Source: Arsenophonus sp052174115
Lineage (GTDB): Bacteria > Pseudomonadota > Gammaproteobacteria > Enterobacterales > Enterobacteriaceae
Direction: 5' to 3'
NCBI GenBank assembly: GCA_052174115.1
Contig: JBQMRX010000001.1
Coordinates: 496,001 to 560,000 of the forward strand
Length of the DNA stretch: 64,000 bases
Shown here piece by piece: positions 43,367 to 53,821 of this stretch. Below the pieces are notes generated by a model that saw only the letters and a program-made list of their open reading frames with translations, did no database searches and was not told the origin of the DNA. Position 1 is the stretch's first letter. Each line of letters starts with the position of its first letter. The translations under genes and the position numbers were made by a program.

Positions 43367-44662
43367 CTAGTTAATTAATTCTTGAAATTGAGTCTCTTTA
43401 TTTATTATTTTTACTTTTTTTAATAATATTTCAATAGTTTGTTCTTCTAGTACTAAATTACGAATACTATCCATTAACTCTTTGTTTTTATTATAATATT
43501 CAATTACTTTATAAGGATTTTCATAAGCTGAAGCCATTTCTTCAATTAATAATTTTACTCGAGTATCGTCTATAATTAACGAGTTTTTATTAATAATTTC
43601 ACCTAACAATAAACCAACGGTAACTCGATACTTAGCTTGCTCTTCAAATGTTTTATCTGATAAATCTAATGTTTGTTTTTTATTTTTAGAAAAACCTTCT
43701 GTAATTCTTTGGCGTAAGATATTTATCTCATTATTAACAAGAGTACTAGGTAGTTTAATATTGTTTTCTTTAACTAAACCATCAAGTATTTGCATTTTAA
43801 TTCTATGATAAACAATTGTTTTGAGTTCACGTTCCATATTTTTACGCACTTCTCTATATAAACTCTCCATTGAACCATCAGGAATACCAAACTGTTTGAT
43901 AAACTCTTTAGTCAATTTTGGTAATACATATTGTTCTACTTTCTTTAAAGTTATAGTAAATTTAGCTACTTTATTTTTTAAATTTATATCATGATAATCG
44001 GCTGGAAAATTAATTTCAATAATAAATTCATCACCTTCCTTATGACCAATAATACTATCTTTAAAACTTGGTATCATAAAACCTTGCTTTATTATAAAGA
44101 TAAAATTATTTTTATTACTACCCTCAAACGCTTTATTATCAATTATACCTTTAAAATCAATAGTTACTCGCGAATTTTCACAAACTTTTTCTTTTGTTTT
44201 TTGCCAAGTCGATTTTTGTTTACATAATATTTTTAACATCCTTTTAACATCTTCATCTTTTATTATAACAATGGGCTTTTCAATTTTAATATTCTCTAAA
44301 CCCTTTATCTCAATTTTTGGATAGACTTCAAATACAACTGTATAAATAAAATCTTTATTACTTTTAAGTTGTTCTTGTTGATATTGATATTTTAATGCTC
44401 CAGTTAAATTAATTTTTTCTTTCATGATTACCTTAATAAAATTACGCTGCATTAAATCGCTAAGTACTTTATGTAATACAGAAATAGCATAATAGTGTTT
44501 AATAACATTCATCGGTACTTTTCCTTTACGAAAACCATCAATACAAATTTTTTTTGATAGATTTATTAACTCACTATTAACTTTTTTTTTAATAATGATA
44601 TTAGGGATTATGATGGTTACTCGACGCCACAAACCTTCAATTGTTTCAAAAGAAAATCGCAT
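43367..44662 (-). CDS. tig: Trigger factor
   Basis: Trigger factor is the ribosome-bound chaperone that meets nascent chains at the exit tunnel. The 431-residue protein (E. coli 432) has the ribosome-binding signature GFRKGKVP in the N-terminal domain (near residues 43-50). A PPIase domain of FKBP type follows at about 150-245 (VTIDFKGIIDNKAFEGS ... AKFTITLKKVE), then the helical substrate-binding C-terminal domain with EVRKNMERELK and EEMASAYENPYKVIEYY. It lies in ancestral orientation between bolA and clpP, but is now flanked on both sides by copies of a long inverted repeat. The C-terminus is Lys/Ile-rich and otherwise full length. Confidence 0.97.
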   Translation of the reverse strand: MRFSFETIEGLWRRVTIIIPNIIIKKKVNSELINLSKKICIDGFRKGKVPMNVIKHYYAISVLHKVLSDLMQRNFIKVIMKEKINLTGALKYQYQQEQLKSNKDFIYTVVFEVYPKIEIKGLENIKIEKPIVIIKDEDVKRMLKILCKQKSTWQKTKEKVCENSRVTIDFKGIIDNKAFEGSNKNNFIFIIKQGFMIPSFKDSIIGHKEGDEFIIEINFPADYHDINLKNKVAKFTITLKKVEQYVLPKLTKEFIKQFGIPDGSMESLYREVRKNMERELKTIVYHRIKMQILDGLVKENNIKLPSTLVNNEINILRQRITEGFSKNKKQTLDLSDKTFEEQAKYRVTVGLLLGEIINKNSLIIDDTRVKLLIEEMASAYENPYKVIEYYNKNKELMDSIRNLVLEEQTIEILLKKVKIINKETQFQELIN

Positions 44663-45007
44663 TTTGTTACCTCAACAGAATTTAATAATCTGTCATATTA
44701 ATTTCAGAGTAAATTTTATTAAATACTTGTTTTGCCATAACTCATAATTTAAAAAAATATAAGTTTATTTTATATTTAATAAAAATATTTAAAAAACTTA
44801 TAAAAATTAAACTAATATTATAAAATAAATAAAAATAATGAATAAAAATAAATTATAATAATACATATTCAAAATATTTTATATTTTTTATAATAAAATT
44901 CAGATAACTAGTTCTTTATAAACTATAAATAATAAATGTATTTCATGTAAACTATTCTTTATAAATAATATTTATTTTATTTTCAATACGGTTAATTATT
45001 ATTTAAT
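44663..45007. other. Spacer between tig and bolA
   Basis: About 345 bp of A/T-rich DNA holding the tig leader. A GAGGTAAC-type ribosome site lies just upstream of the tig ATG (plus strand 44669-44675). No other feature is seen. Confidence 0.5.
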
Positions 45008-45322
45008 TTAAATTAAATGATTTTTATCAAAACAAACTGATGGGAAATTAACTATCTGTTGTTGACGTTGTTGCCACTCAATTTTTGTATAAGTATATAA
45101 TGCTAATGCATGAATACTATTAGATAATTCGTTTGCTAATAATTGATAAACAGCTTGATGACGAGAAACCATCTTTTGTGCTATAAATTTTTCTGTTACT
45201 AAAATAATTTTGAAATGACTTTCAATACCTTTCGGAATATTATGTTGTTTGCTTTCATCTAAAACCATCAAATATGTTGGTGAAAAAGCATACTTAAGTT
45301 TTTCTTCAATTTTCTTACGCAT
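45008..45322 (-). CDS. bolA: BolA family protein
   Basis: BolA is a small class II KH-fold protein that, with a monothiol glutaredoxin, binds [2Fe-2S] clusters and also affects morphology and transcription under stress. From the ATG at 45322 it has 104 residues (E. coli 105). Family hallmarks are IEEKLKYAFSP, LDESKQHNIPKGIESHFKIILV with the conserved His, and the SRHQAVYQLL ... HALALYTYT segment with its invariant His. The frame opens to 45352 with further ATGs at 45352 and 45337; none has a convincing ribosome site, and I chose 45322 by alignment (MRKKIEEKL with MIRERIEEKL). It keeps the bolA-tig-clpPX-lon order. Confidence 0.93.
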   Translation of the reverse strand: MRKKIEEKLKYAFSPTYLMVLDESKQHNIPKGIESHFKIILVTEKFIAQKMVSRHQAVYQLLANELSNSIHALALYTYTKIEWQQRQQQIVNFPSVCFDKNHLI

Positions 45323-47339
45323 GGTTTGTATTTGCATAAATTTAATTACCATATTAAATTAGTTATTTCAATTTAATTTAATTTATTAAATAATTACTTT
45401 TTAATAAAAAATTATTAAACTTGTTTAATTATTTTTCTTTTAATAATCAAATTAATTTTTTTAATTAATATATTAAATTAAGATAGCATATTATGTATTG
45501 AATAAATATTATATGATTAAGTTAATATTTAATTATTAACAATATTAAAAGTTATCAAAATTTATTTTTTAATAAAATAATTTTAAAAAATAAAAAATTA
45601 TTAAAACTTATATTATAAATGCCATAATAATTAATATTAACTTAGAAATTATTATAAATAAACTATATATCAAAATATAAAAAAATAATTTATATTATAA
45701 TATTACTTATGAATATTACAATTAATTTCAAAAATAATATTATTAATAATATTAATATAATTAATAATTTTCAAAAATATTATTTAATTAAATATCAATA
45801 ATAGTTTTATCTATTAATTATAAGGTAATAAAAATTTACTATAAAAATTATTTTTAACATTTTATGCGATATTATTAAAGATAAATTTTATATAAAATTA
45901 TAAATAGTGTTTTACTATAAATAATTTAAAAATTTACTTATTAAGCAAAATATTAGAATTAAAACAAATTTTTATTACTTAAATAAATTTATATATTAAA
46001 TTAATATTTAATTATTAATTACTATTACTATAATAAAATTTATAAATTCAAAAAAAAACATATTTAAAATATTTATTAATTTATAGGATATTTATCGATT
46101 TTCATTATTTAACAGTAAGTAATATTTTTAATTTTTATAAAATAAACTTTTTATCATAATAAAATAGAATATTAACATAATAATATTTATTAATAATAAA
46201 TTTTAAGTTTTATTAACTATTTTATTATTTTCTTAGCAAAAATTACTAATAAATTCTTTAATATAAATTATTATATATAATAATTTATAATCTATTTTTT
46301 AAGACTTTTAATTATTAAATAATTTATTAAAATTATTTAAATTTTTTTATAAAATTAATAACATTAACAAAACTTTTTAAATATTTACAATTATTTTTAT
46401 ATTTATACGTATATTATATTTTATATGAATACCCTTTCTTTATTAAAGAATTACTTATTTTTTTTATTTGTTAGCTATTTATAATTTTGATTATTAATTT
46501 TGATTATAAAATAAATATTTTTGATAATATTTATAAAGATCAAATAACATTATTTTTAATATAAATTATTATTTTTAATATAATATTTATGAAATTTTAG
46601 AGTTATTTACTATTTTATAACTTAGTTTTTGTTACAATATTATTTATCTACTATTAAACTTATTTATGTTTAATTTATATTAAATAAAAAATAATTAAAT
46701 TAATAATTATAGTTTATTTTTTATTTTTATTATTATTTTTATCTTAAATATATTTATATATAATCAATAAATCACTTAATTAATATAAACAAGAATTATT
46801 TTAAATAATTATATAAATAAAAAACCTTTAAAATTATTATTTTAATAAATAAATAATTATAAATTTAATATCTATTAAAGTATAATTTAAATGTTAATTT
46901 ATAAAAAATGATTTATGTAATTAATTTTTTATTAAATACTATGTTTAATTTTTTAATTAACTATATAATAAAATTATCAAAATAATGTAATGTAATGATA
47001 AATATCATTAAATACAAAATAAATACATTTATATTTTTAATATTTATGAAAATTATTTTTTTTAATATTACTTACTATAAATAAATTTATACAAATTCAT
47101 TTATAGTCTTACATATAAGATTCTATTTTTATAAAAATAATTTCTGAGAAAATAGTTTTAATTTTAACATACACATATATATTTTATATATTATTTAATA
47201 TTTAGTTAATTAATATATAATCAAGTTGTTTAATTAATTATTTTGTTAAAAATATTATTCTATAATAATTACTACTAAACAAACTTTTTTTATTAAAATT
47301 TTTGGAATAATTAAAAAATTTAATACTATATAAATTATT

Positions 47340-47950
47340 TATTAATTTATTAATAATAAAATATTTTTTAAAAAATTTATGAAAAAATTCATCAATCATG
47401 AAACAAAATAAAATAATTATATTTATATTTTGATTATTTACAATCATTAATTCCTCAATTTTAATTATATCTATTTAAATTAAAATAATATAAAAAATAA
47501 TCATAGAAAAAATTTAAATTAAAATGTTAAAGATATAAAAGACGATAATTTTAAAATATGTTAATAATATCATATTATTGATTATAAAAATAATTAATAA
47601 TTTATCACATACAAAAATTAAATTCATATAAATATAAACTTTACCAATAATAAAATTGATTATAACCTAAACATCAAGATAGATGAGTAACAGAATTGAA
47701 CGATATAAAAAAATATTCTATCTTATAAAAATATAGTTAAGTTATTTTTTATTTTTTAATAGTAAAAGATTATTTTAATTAGTAAAATATTAATTACAAT
47801 TACTTATGTAACAAAACTCAAACATTTTAATAATATAAAAACAAATAATCTTGTAATTATAATATAAATCACTATTATTAAGATTAATTATATTAAAATT
47901 ATTAATAAAAATTTTAATATAATTAATATGAAATTATTGTTTTAAATTAA
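47340..47950 (-). repeat. Inverted repeat copy 2 (between bolA and cyoA)
   Basis: The core at 47528-47735 is the reverse complement of 42518-42726, about 98% identical. Read on the minus strand, the same order of weaker similarity continues to about 47340, including the shared block GATATAATTAAAATTGA. In this copy that block is followed by GAGGAATTA and an open frame of 69 codons (47447-47238, starting MIVNNQNINI), which copy 1 lacks. The frame is low-complexity (Ile, Asn, Phe, Lys) and matches nothing I know. The two arms flank tig-bolA and could recombine to invert that segment. Confidence 0.85.
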
Positions 47951-48909
47951 TGAAAATATTTATAATAATATTCAATTTTTATCTTTAAAAAACAAATATT
48001 TTATTAAGAAATTAATAATAATTAGTATGTTTTTATATATTAATTAACATATTCAATAATTTAAAAATAATTAAAATTATTAAAATTTTTAAATTTATTT
48101 ATAGATTGTCTATCTCCTCATAGTATACTTATATAAAAAAGATATTAAAAAATAAATTTATAATTTTATTAAATTTATTATCTTTGCTAACATTATGTAG
48201 TATTTATATAAAAGTACTCAACAATAAATAATTATCTTATTTTTAATATAACATCACGATATCATTAAAAATAATTAAATAAATATTATAAATATTTATT
48301 TTTTAATTTAAAAAATAAAAAATAATTAAAATTAATTTGTTACATTAGTAATATATCTTATAATTTATATTATTTTAGTAATAATAAATTTAAATTTTTA
48401 ATGAGTATTTTATAATATTTCTTTTTTATCAAACGATATAAAAACACTAATAATTTCCATGAAATTAATGAATCTTAATAATTTTAACTAGAATTTATTG
48501 ATAAGATAATTTTATTAATAATTTATTTTTAAATTTTATACTATTTTAATTAAATAATATTTAATTTCAATAATAATTACATATTATATTAAAATTAAAT
48601 AAATAATCAATAACTTACAGATTATGATTTAAAAAATTCTCTTATTTAATTATTTGAAATTAATTATATTTTACATATAACTAATTTTAAATAAAAATTA
48701 TTAATTAATTAATATGAAAATATTTCATTAACATATAAAAATCATATCTTTATTTCATTTTATCTATTTCTTTACTATTAATAATAAATCGTTTAATTTA
48801 AATAATTATCAATTTTAAATCATTATTTAAACTTTTTTGTAATAAATAAAGTATTACATTTTAATCACTTTAAATAGAAAATAATAATAATTATATTTTT
48901 TATTTTTTA

Positions 48910-48939
48910 TTGTTTATACTAATTTCATAGTAATATAAA
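48910..48939 (+). promoter_or_regulatory. Possible promoter of the cyo operon
   Basis: TTGTTT (48910-48915) and TATAAA (48934-48939) are separated by 18 bp and lie about 55 nt before the cyoA ATG. The -10 is good and the -35 is partial. No ArcA or Fnr site is clear. In such A/T-rich DNA similar pairs occur by chance, so confidence is low. Confidence 0.35.
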
Positions 48940-48994
48940 ATTCATAGATTAAATAAAATGACAAAAATAGATTTTGTTATTTTTGGATTATTAA

Positions 48995-49897
48995 ATGAAA
49001 CTTATAAAATATAAAAAAAGTATTCAAGTTATTTCATTACTTGCTATTGTTTTTTTAATAACTAGTTGTGATATGGTATTAATGAACCCAAAGGGCTCTA
49101 TTAGTGTCGAACAAAAAAAACTAATATTAACTGCACTTTATTTAATGTTATTTGTTATCATTCCTGTAATTTTTATGACAATTATTTTCTGTAGAAAATA
49201 TCGATTAAATAATAAAGAAAAATCAACTTATTGGCCAGATTGGGCATATTCAAGTAAAATTGAATTAGCTTGCTGGACAGTTCCTATTATTATCATTGCA
49301 ATTCTTGCTGTAATTACTTGGAAAACTACACATCAACTAGATCCTTATAAAACATTAGAAAGTAATAAAAAACCTATTACTATTCAAGTTATTTCTACTG
49401 ATTGGAAATGGATATATATTTATCCAGAAAAAAATATTGCTACCGTTAACGAAATTGCTATTCCTATAGGTGTACCAATTAACTTTAAAGTAACAGCTGA
49501 ATCAGTTATGAATTCTTTTTTTATCCCCGCACTTGGTAGTCAAATTTATGCAATGGCAGGTATGCAGACTAAACTTAGCTTAATTGCTAATGAGCCTGGT
49601 ATCTATAAAGGTTTTTCATCAAGTTATAGTGGACATGGTTTTTCAGGAATGAAGTTTAATGTAATTGCAACACCTGATATAGAAAGCTTTAATAAATGGA
49701 TACAAAAAGTAAAAACATCCACTAAAAGATTAGATAATATGAGTGAATTTAAGCAACTTGCTAAACCTAGCAATAATGTTCCTGTTATCTATTTTTCAAA
49801 TGTAAAATCAAATCTTTATGAAGAATTGATATTAAAATTTAACCATAAACATCATATTAATCATACTAACAAAAAACACAAGATATTTAGCAATTAA
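48995..49897 (+). CDS. cyoA: Cytochrome bo3 ubiquinol oxidase subunit II
   Basis: CyoA is subunit II of the proton-pumping terminal oxidase that passes electrons from ubiquinol to oxygen. The 300-residue protein (E. coli 315) starts with a lipoprotein signal ending in the lipobox LITSC, with Cys25 as the lipid site. Two membrane helices follow (about 43-63 and 90-108), then a periplasmic cupredoxin domain with DWKWIYIYPE, NEIAIPIG, SVMNSFFIPALGSQIYAMAGM and SSYSGHGFSGMKF. Like other quinol oxidases it lacks the CuA cysteine pair. The C-terminal tail is shorter and His/Lys-rich. The start aligns with E. coli (MRLRKYNKS). It heads the tightly packed cyoABCDE operon. Confidence 0.97.
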   Translation: MKLIKYKKSIQVISLLAIVFLITSCDMVLMNPKGSISVEQKKLILTALYLMLFVIIPVIFMTIIFCRKYRLNNKEKSTYWPDWAYSSKIELACWTVPIIIIAILAVITWKTTHQLDPYKTLESNKKPITIQVISTDWKWIYIYPEKNIATVNEIAIPIGVPINFKVTAESVMNSFFIPALGSQIYAMAGMQTKLSLIANEPGIYKGFSSSYSGHGFSGMKFNVIATPDIESFNKWIQKVKTSTKRLDNMSEFKQLAKPSNNVPVIYFSNVKSNLYEELILKFNHKHHINHTNKKHKIFSN

Positions 49898-49946
49898 TTA
49901 ATTTATATGAATTATTTTATTTATATTAATACAAGGAATAAATAGT

Positions 49947-51938
49947 ATGTTAGGTAAATTAACGATCAATGCGATCCCTATTAACGAACCAATTATTATT
50001 ATCACTGTGATCTTTATTTTATTAATTAGTATATTTATTTTAGGATTTATTACATATTTTAATAAATGGAAATGGTTATGGAGTGAATGGCTTACTAGCG
50101 TAGATCATAAAAAAATTGGTATTATATATATTATTATTGCTATCGTAATGTTACTTCGTGGTTTTGCAGATGCAATTATGATGCGAGGACAACAGGTATT
50201 AGCATCAAGTGGTAGTGCTGGTTTTTTACCACCTCATCATTATGATCAAGTTTTTACTGCTCATGGTGTGATTATGATTTTTTTCATGGCAACACCTTTT
50301 GTGATTGGATTAATGAATTTAATTGTACCATTACAAATTGGTGCTCGTGACATGGCATTTCCATTTTTAAATTCTCTCAGTCTTTGGTTATTTATAGTTG
50401 GAGTTATCTTAATTAACCTGTCATTAGGTATTGGTGAATTCGCTCAGACTGGTTGGCTTGCTTACCCACCATTATCAGGTAAAGAATATAATCCTGGAGT
50501 TGGAGTGGATTATTGGATATGGAGTTTACAAATATCAGGAATAGGTACTACATTAACTGGAATAAATTTTTTTACAACTATTTTAAAAATGCGAACACCC
50601 AGCATGTCAATGATGAAAATGCCTGTTTTTAGTTGGACAGCAATTTGCACTAATGTGTTAATTATTGCAGCATTTCCTATTCTAACGGTTACTATTGGAC
50701 TACTTACACTTGATCGATATTTAGGTACCCATTTCTTTACTAATGATATGGGCGGAAATATGATGATGTACATTAATTTAATTTGGGCATGGGGTCATCC
50801 TGAAGTTTATATATTAGTATTACCTATTTTTGGTATATTTTCTGAAATTACTGCAACTTTCTCTAAAAAACATTTATTTGGTTATACATCTTTAGTTTGT
50901 GCAACAATTGCTATTACCGTAATGTCATTTATAGTTTGGTTACATCACTTCTTTACAATGGGAAGTGGAGCAAACGTCAATGCATTCTTTGGTATAGCTA
51001 CTATGATTATTGCTATTCCAACTGGAGTAAAAATATTTAATTGGTTATTCACTATGTATCATGGACGTATAGAATTTAAAACACCAATGTTATGGACTAT
51101 TGGTTTTATTATTACTTTTTCTATTGGCGGAATGGCTGGTGTATTACTAGCTATTCCAGGAGCAAATTTTGTGCTACATAATAGTTTATTTTTAGTTGCT
51201 CATTTTCACAATGTTATTATAGGTGGAGTTGTTTTTGGTTGTTTTGCTGGCATGACATACTGGTTTCCTAAAGCTTTTGGTTTCACATTAAATGAAAAAT
51301 GGGGAGTTCGTGCTTTTTGGTTTTGGATCATTGGTTTTTTTATTTCCTTCATGCCGCTTTATATGCTTGGATTTATGGGAATGACTCGTCGTTTAAGTCA
51401 AAATATTGATCCACAATATCACTCTATGTTAATGATTGCTTCATTTGGTGTTATTTTGATAGCTATTGGTATTATTTGCCAAATCATTCAAATGATTGTC
51501 AGTATTCGCGAACGGCATAAAAATCGTGATTTTACCGGAGATCCATGGGATGGACGTACATTAGAATGGTCAACATCATCTCCAGCACCTTTTTATAACT
51601 TTGCCGAAAAACCAAAAATTGATACACGTGATGCTTGGTGGGATATGAAAAAAAAAGGTGTAGCTTATAAAAAAATAACTAAATATGAAACTATTCATAT
51701 GCCACAAAATACTTCTGCTGGGATAATTATCTCATTGTTTTCTTTATCTTTTGGTTTTGCAATGATCTGGCATATTTGGTGGTTAGCAATTATTAGTTTT
51801 ATAAGTATTATAGTAATTTGGATTAGTAAAAGTTTTGATAGTAATCTTGATCATTGTATTCCTATAGAAGAAATTAAACGTATTGAAAATTACTATCATG
51901 ATGAACTAAAAAAAATAGGTATCCATCATGTCAACTAA
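49947..51938 (+). CDS. cyoB: Cytochrome bo3 ubiquinol oxidase subunit I
   Basis: CyoB is the catalytic subunit, carrying low-spin heme b and the heme o3-CuB centre where oxygen is reduced. The 663 residues equal the E. coli length. Heme and copper ligands are visible in order: His in TAHGVIMIFF, WGHPEVYILVLP with the cross-linked His-Tyr pair, the His-His pair in VWLHHFFTMG, and the two His of VAHFHNVIIGG. About fifteen hydrophobic helices are present. AAGGAAT lies upstream of the ATG. cyoC starts inside its last codons, an 11-nt overlap. Confidence 0.98.
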   Translation: MLGKLTINAIPINEPIIIITVIFILLISIFILGFITYFNKWKWLWSEWLTSVDHKKIGIIYIIIAIVMLLRGFADAIMMRGQQVLASSGSAGFLPPHHYDQVFTAHGVIMIFFMATPFVIGLMNLIVPLQIGARDMAFPFLNSLSLWLFIVGVILINLSLGIGEFAQTGWLAYPPLSGKEYNPGVGVDYWIWSLQISGIGTTLTGINFFTTILKMRTPSMSMMKMPVFSWTAICTNVLIIAAFPILTVTIGLLTLDRYLGTHFFTNDMGGNMMMYINLIWAWGHPEVYILVLPIFGIFSEITATFSKKHLFGYTSLVCATIAITVMSFIVWLHHFFTMGSGANVNAFFGIATMIIAIPTGVKIFNWLFTMYHGRIEFKTPMLWTIGFIITFSIGGMAGVLLAIPGANFVLHNSLFLVAHFHNVIIGGVVFGCFAGMTYWFPKAFGFTLNEKWGVRAFWFWIIGFFISFMPLYMLGFMGMTRRLSQNIDPQYHSMLMIASFGVILIAIGIICQIIQMIVSIRERHKNRDFTGDPWDGRTLEWSTSSPAPFYNFAEKPKIDTRDAWWDMKKKGVAYKKITKYETIHMPQNTSAGIIISLFSLSFGFAMIWHIWWLAIISFISIIVIWISKSFDSNLDHCIPIEEIKRIENYYHDELKKIGIHHVN

Positions 51939-52548
51939 TTCAATAAATAATCAACAGATTATTTATAAAGATCATTTACAAAATGAGATAGGCGCAATAA
52001 AAATATTTGGTTTTTGGATTTATTTAATGAGCGATTTAATTCTATTTGCTTGTTTGTTTGCAACTTATATTGTTCTTTTTAATAGCGCTATTGCTCTTGG
52101 TTTTAAGGTTAAAGATATCTTAAATCTTAATTTCATATTAATTGAAACTTTCATGTTATTATTTAGCAGTATTACCTATGGGTTTGCTATGCTCGCAATG
52201 TATAAACAAAAAATAAATTTAATTAAACTATGGTTATTAATTACTTTTTTATTTGGGTTCGCTTTTATTACCATGGAAATTTATGAGTTCAAGGAACTTA
52301 TCTCTAAAGGTTATAGTCCTGATCGTAACGCTTTTTTATCGGCTTTTTTTACATTAGTTAGTACACATGGTATTCATGTAATTTTTGGTTTAGTTTGGAT
52401 TATTATAATGATAATTCATATATCACGTCACAGTCTTACTATTATTAATAAAATTCGTTTGAATTGTTTAAGTCTTTTTTGGCATTTTTTAGATATTATT
52501 TGGATTTGTGTGTTTACTATTGTTGATTTGTTGGGGGTTATTACATGA
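51928..52548 (+). CDS. cyoC: Cytochrome bo3 ubiquinol oxidase subunit III
   Basis: CyoC is the heme-free integral membrane subunit III that stabilises the oxidase. The 206-residue protein (E. coli 204) has five predicted membrane helices. Family segments include GFWIYLMSDLILFACLFATY, FMLLFSSITYGFAM, RNAFLSAFFTLVSTHGIHVIFGL and CLSLFWHFLDIIWI. The ATG overlaps cyoB by 11 nt and its stop overlaps cyoD by 4 nt, which points to coupled translation of the complex. Confidence 0.97.
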   Translation: MSTNSINNQQIIYKDHLQNEIGAIKIFGFWIYLMSDLILFACLFATYIVLFNSAIALGFKVKDILNLNFILIETFMLLFSSITYGFAMLAMYKQKINLIKLWLLITFLFGFAFITMEIYEFKELISKGYSPDRNAFLSAFFTLVSTHGIHVIFGLVWIIIMIIHISRHSLTIINKIRLNCLSLFWHFLDIIWICVFTIVDLLGVIT

Positions 52549-52886
52549 GTTATATAAAAAGGCTGCACTCTACTATTAATGAAGTTAAACATAGTAATAA
52601 AAAAACTTATTTTATTGGTTTTATACTTTCTATTATTTTAACAGTTATTCCATTTTTGATAGTAATGAATAATATTGTATCTCATTATATCACTCTATGG
52701 ATAATTATTAGCGCGGCAATTATACAGATCTTTGTACATCTTATTTGTTTCTTACATATGAAAACTTCATTAGATGGAAATTGGAATCTTATTGCATTTT
52801 TATTCACTATATTAATTATTAGTATTATTGTTATTGGTTCTTTATGGATAATGTATCATGTAAATATTAATATGATGTTAGACTAA
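52545..52886 (+). CDS. cyoD: Cytochrome bo3 ubiquinol oxidase subunit IV
   Basis: CyoD is the small subunit IV of the oxidase, thought to assist CuB assembly. The 113-residue protein (E. coli 109) has three hydrophobic helices. The C-terminal half carries the family HLICFLHMKTSLDGNWNLIAF segment (positions 65-85) followed by the last helix. The ATG overlaps the cyoC stop by 4 nt (ATGA), and cyoE follows after 15 nt. Confidence 0.96.
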   Translation: MSYIKRLHSTINEVKHSNKKTYFIGFILSIILTVIPFLIVMNNIVSHYITLWIIISAAIIQIFVHLICFLHMKTSLDGNWNLIAFLFTILIISIIVIGSLWIMYHVNINMMLD

Positions 52887-52901
52887 AGAGTTATAATTAT
52901 A

Positions 52902-53774
52902 ATGAAGCAATATTTAAAAATAATGAAACCAGGTATTATTTTTAGTAATCTAATTTCTACTACTGGTGGATTTTTTCTTGCATCTAAAGGGATAATTAAT
53001 TATCTAGTATTTATTACTACATTACTTGGCGTATCTTTTGTCGTAGCTTCTGGTTGTATTTTTAACAATTATATTGATCAAGATATTGATCGAATAATGG
53101 ATAGAACAAAAAATAGACCATTAGTTAAGGGACTTATTGATCCGAAATTTTGTTTAATTTATGCTAGTATACTAGGTATTAGTGGTGTAGTTTTACTTTA
53201 TATTACCACTAATATCTTATCTATATTTCTTACTTTTATCGGTTTTATTATTTATGTTTGTATTTATAGTCTCTATATGAAACGTAAATCTGTTTATGGA
53301 ACCATAATAGGTAGTCTATCTGGAGCTACACCACCAGTTATTGGTTATTGCAGTGTTTCTAATAAATTTGATATTGGAGCATTAATTTTATTATTAATAT
53401 TTAGTTTATGGCAAATACCACATTCTTATGCAATTGCTATTTTTCGTTTTAATGACTATCAAATTGCTAATATTCCTGTGTTACCAGTAATTAAGGGAAT
53501 TTATGTCACTAAAAATCATATTTTTTTATATATTTTTGCTTTTATGATAGCAACTATTATGCTTACTATTAGTGGTTATACTGGTTATAAATATCTTATT
53601 GTTGCTGCAATTGTTAATTTATGGTGGCTTTGTATTGCATTTTCTGGCTTTAAAAATCAAAATAATAATTACCTTTGGGCACGAAAAGTATTTATATTTT
53701 CTATTGTAACAATTACTTCTCTTAGCGTTATGATGTCTATTAATTCTTGCCAAAGAAATGTATTAACTAACTAA
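52902..53774 (+). CDS. cyoE: Protoheme IX farnesyltransferase (heme O synthase)
   Basis: CyoE adds a farnesyl group to protoheme to make heme O for the CyoB centre. It therefore joins the products of hemH (heme) and ispA (farnesyl diphosphate), both in this window. The 290-residue UbiA-family membrane protein (E. coli 296) has the prenyl-diphosphate/Mg motif NNYIDQDIDRIMDRT near residues 55-69, TKNRPLVKG, the YSLYMKRKSVYGT loop, and LWQIPHSYAIAIFRFNDY. About eight helices are expected. It is the last gene of the cyo operon. Confidence 0.97.
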   Translation: MKQYLKIMKPGIIFSNLISTTGGFFLASKGIINYLVFITTLLGVSFVVASGCIFNNYIDQDIDRIMDRTKNRPLVKGLIDPKFCLIYASILGISGVVLLYITTNILSIFLTFIGFIIYVCIYSLYMKRKSVYGTIIGSLSGATPPVIGYCSVSNKFDIGALILLLIFSLWQIPHSYAIAIFRFNDYQIANIPVLPVIKGIYVTKNHIFLYIFAFMIATIMLTISGYTGYKYLIVAAIVNLWWLCIAFSGFKNQNNNYLWARKVFIFSIVTITSLSVMMSINSCQRNVLTN

Positions 53775-53821
53775 TAAAATCACTTTATAATGCTAATTTA
53801 TAAATTTTCTGAGATAAGCGT

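Larger units (their letters stand above)
45323..48994. other. 3.7-kb gene desert between bolA and cyoA, carrying repeat copy 2
   Basis: ampG and yajG lie here in E. coli; neither is recognisable. The divergent promoters of bolA and cyoA must lie at its ends. The notable content is the second arm of the long inverted repeat (47340-47950). A small direct duplication (TTTTGATTATTAA units) sits near 46485-46505. The rest is featureless A/T. Confidence 0.55.

Noticed and set aside
48958..49014. 18-codon frame overlapping the cyoA start (possible leader peptide)
   Set aside because: Short, no good ribosome site, and frames of this size are expected by chance; no attenuator structure is visible.
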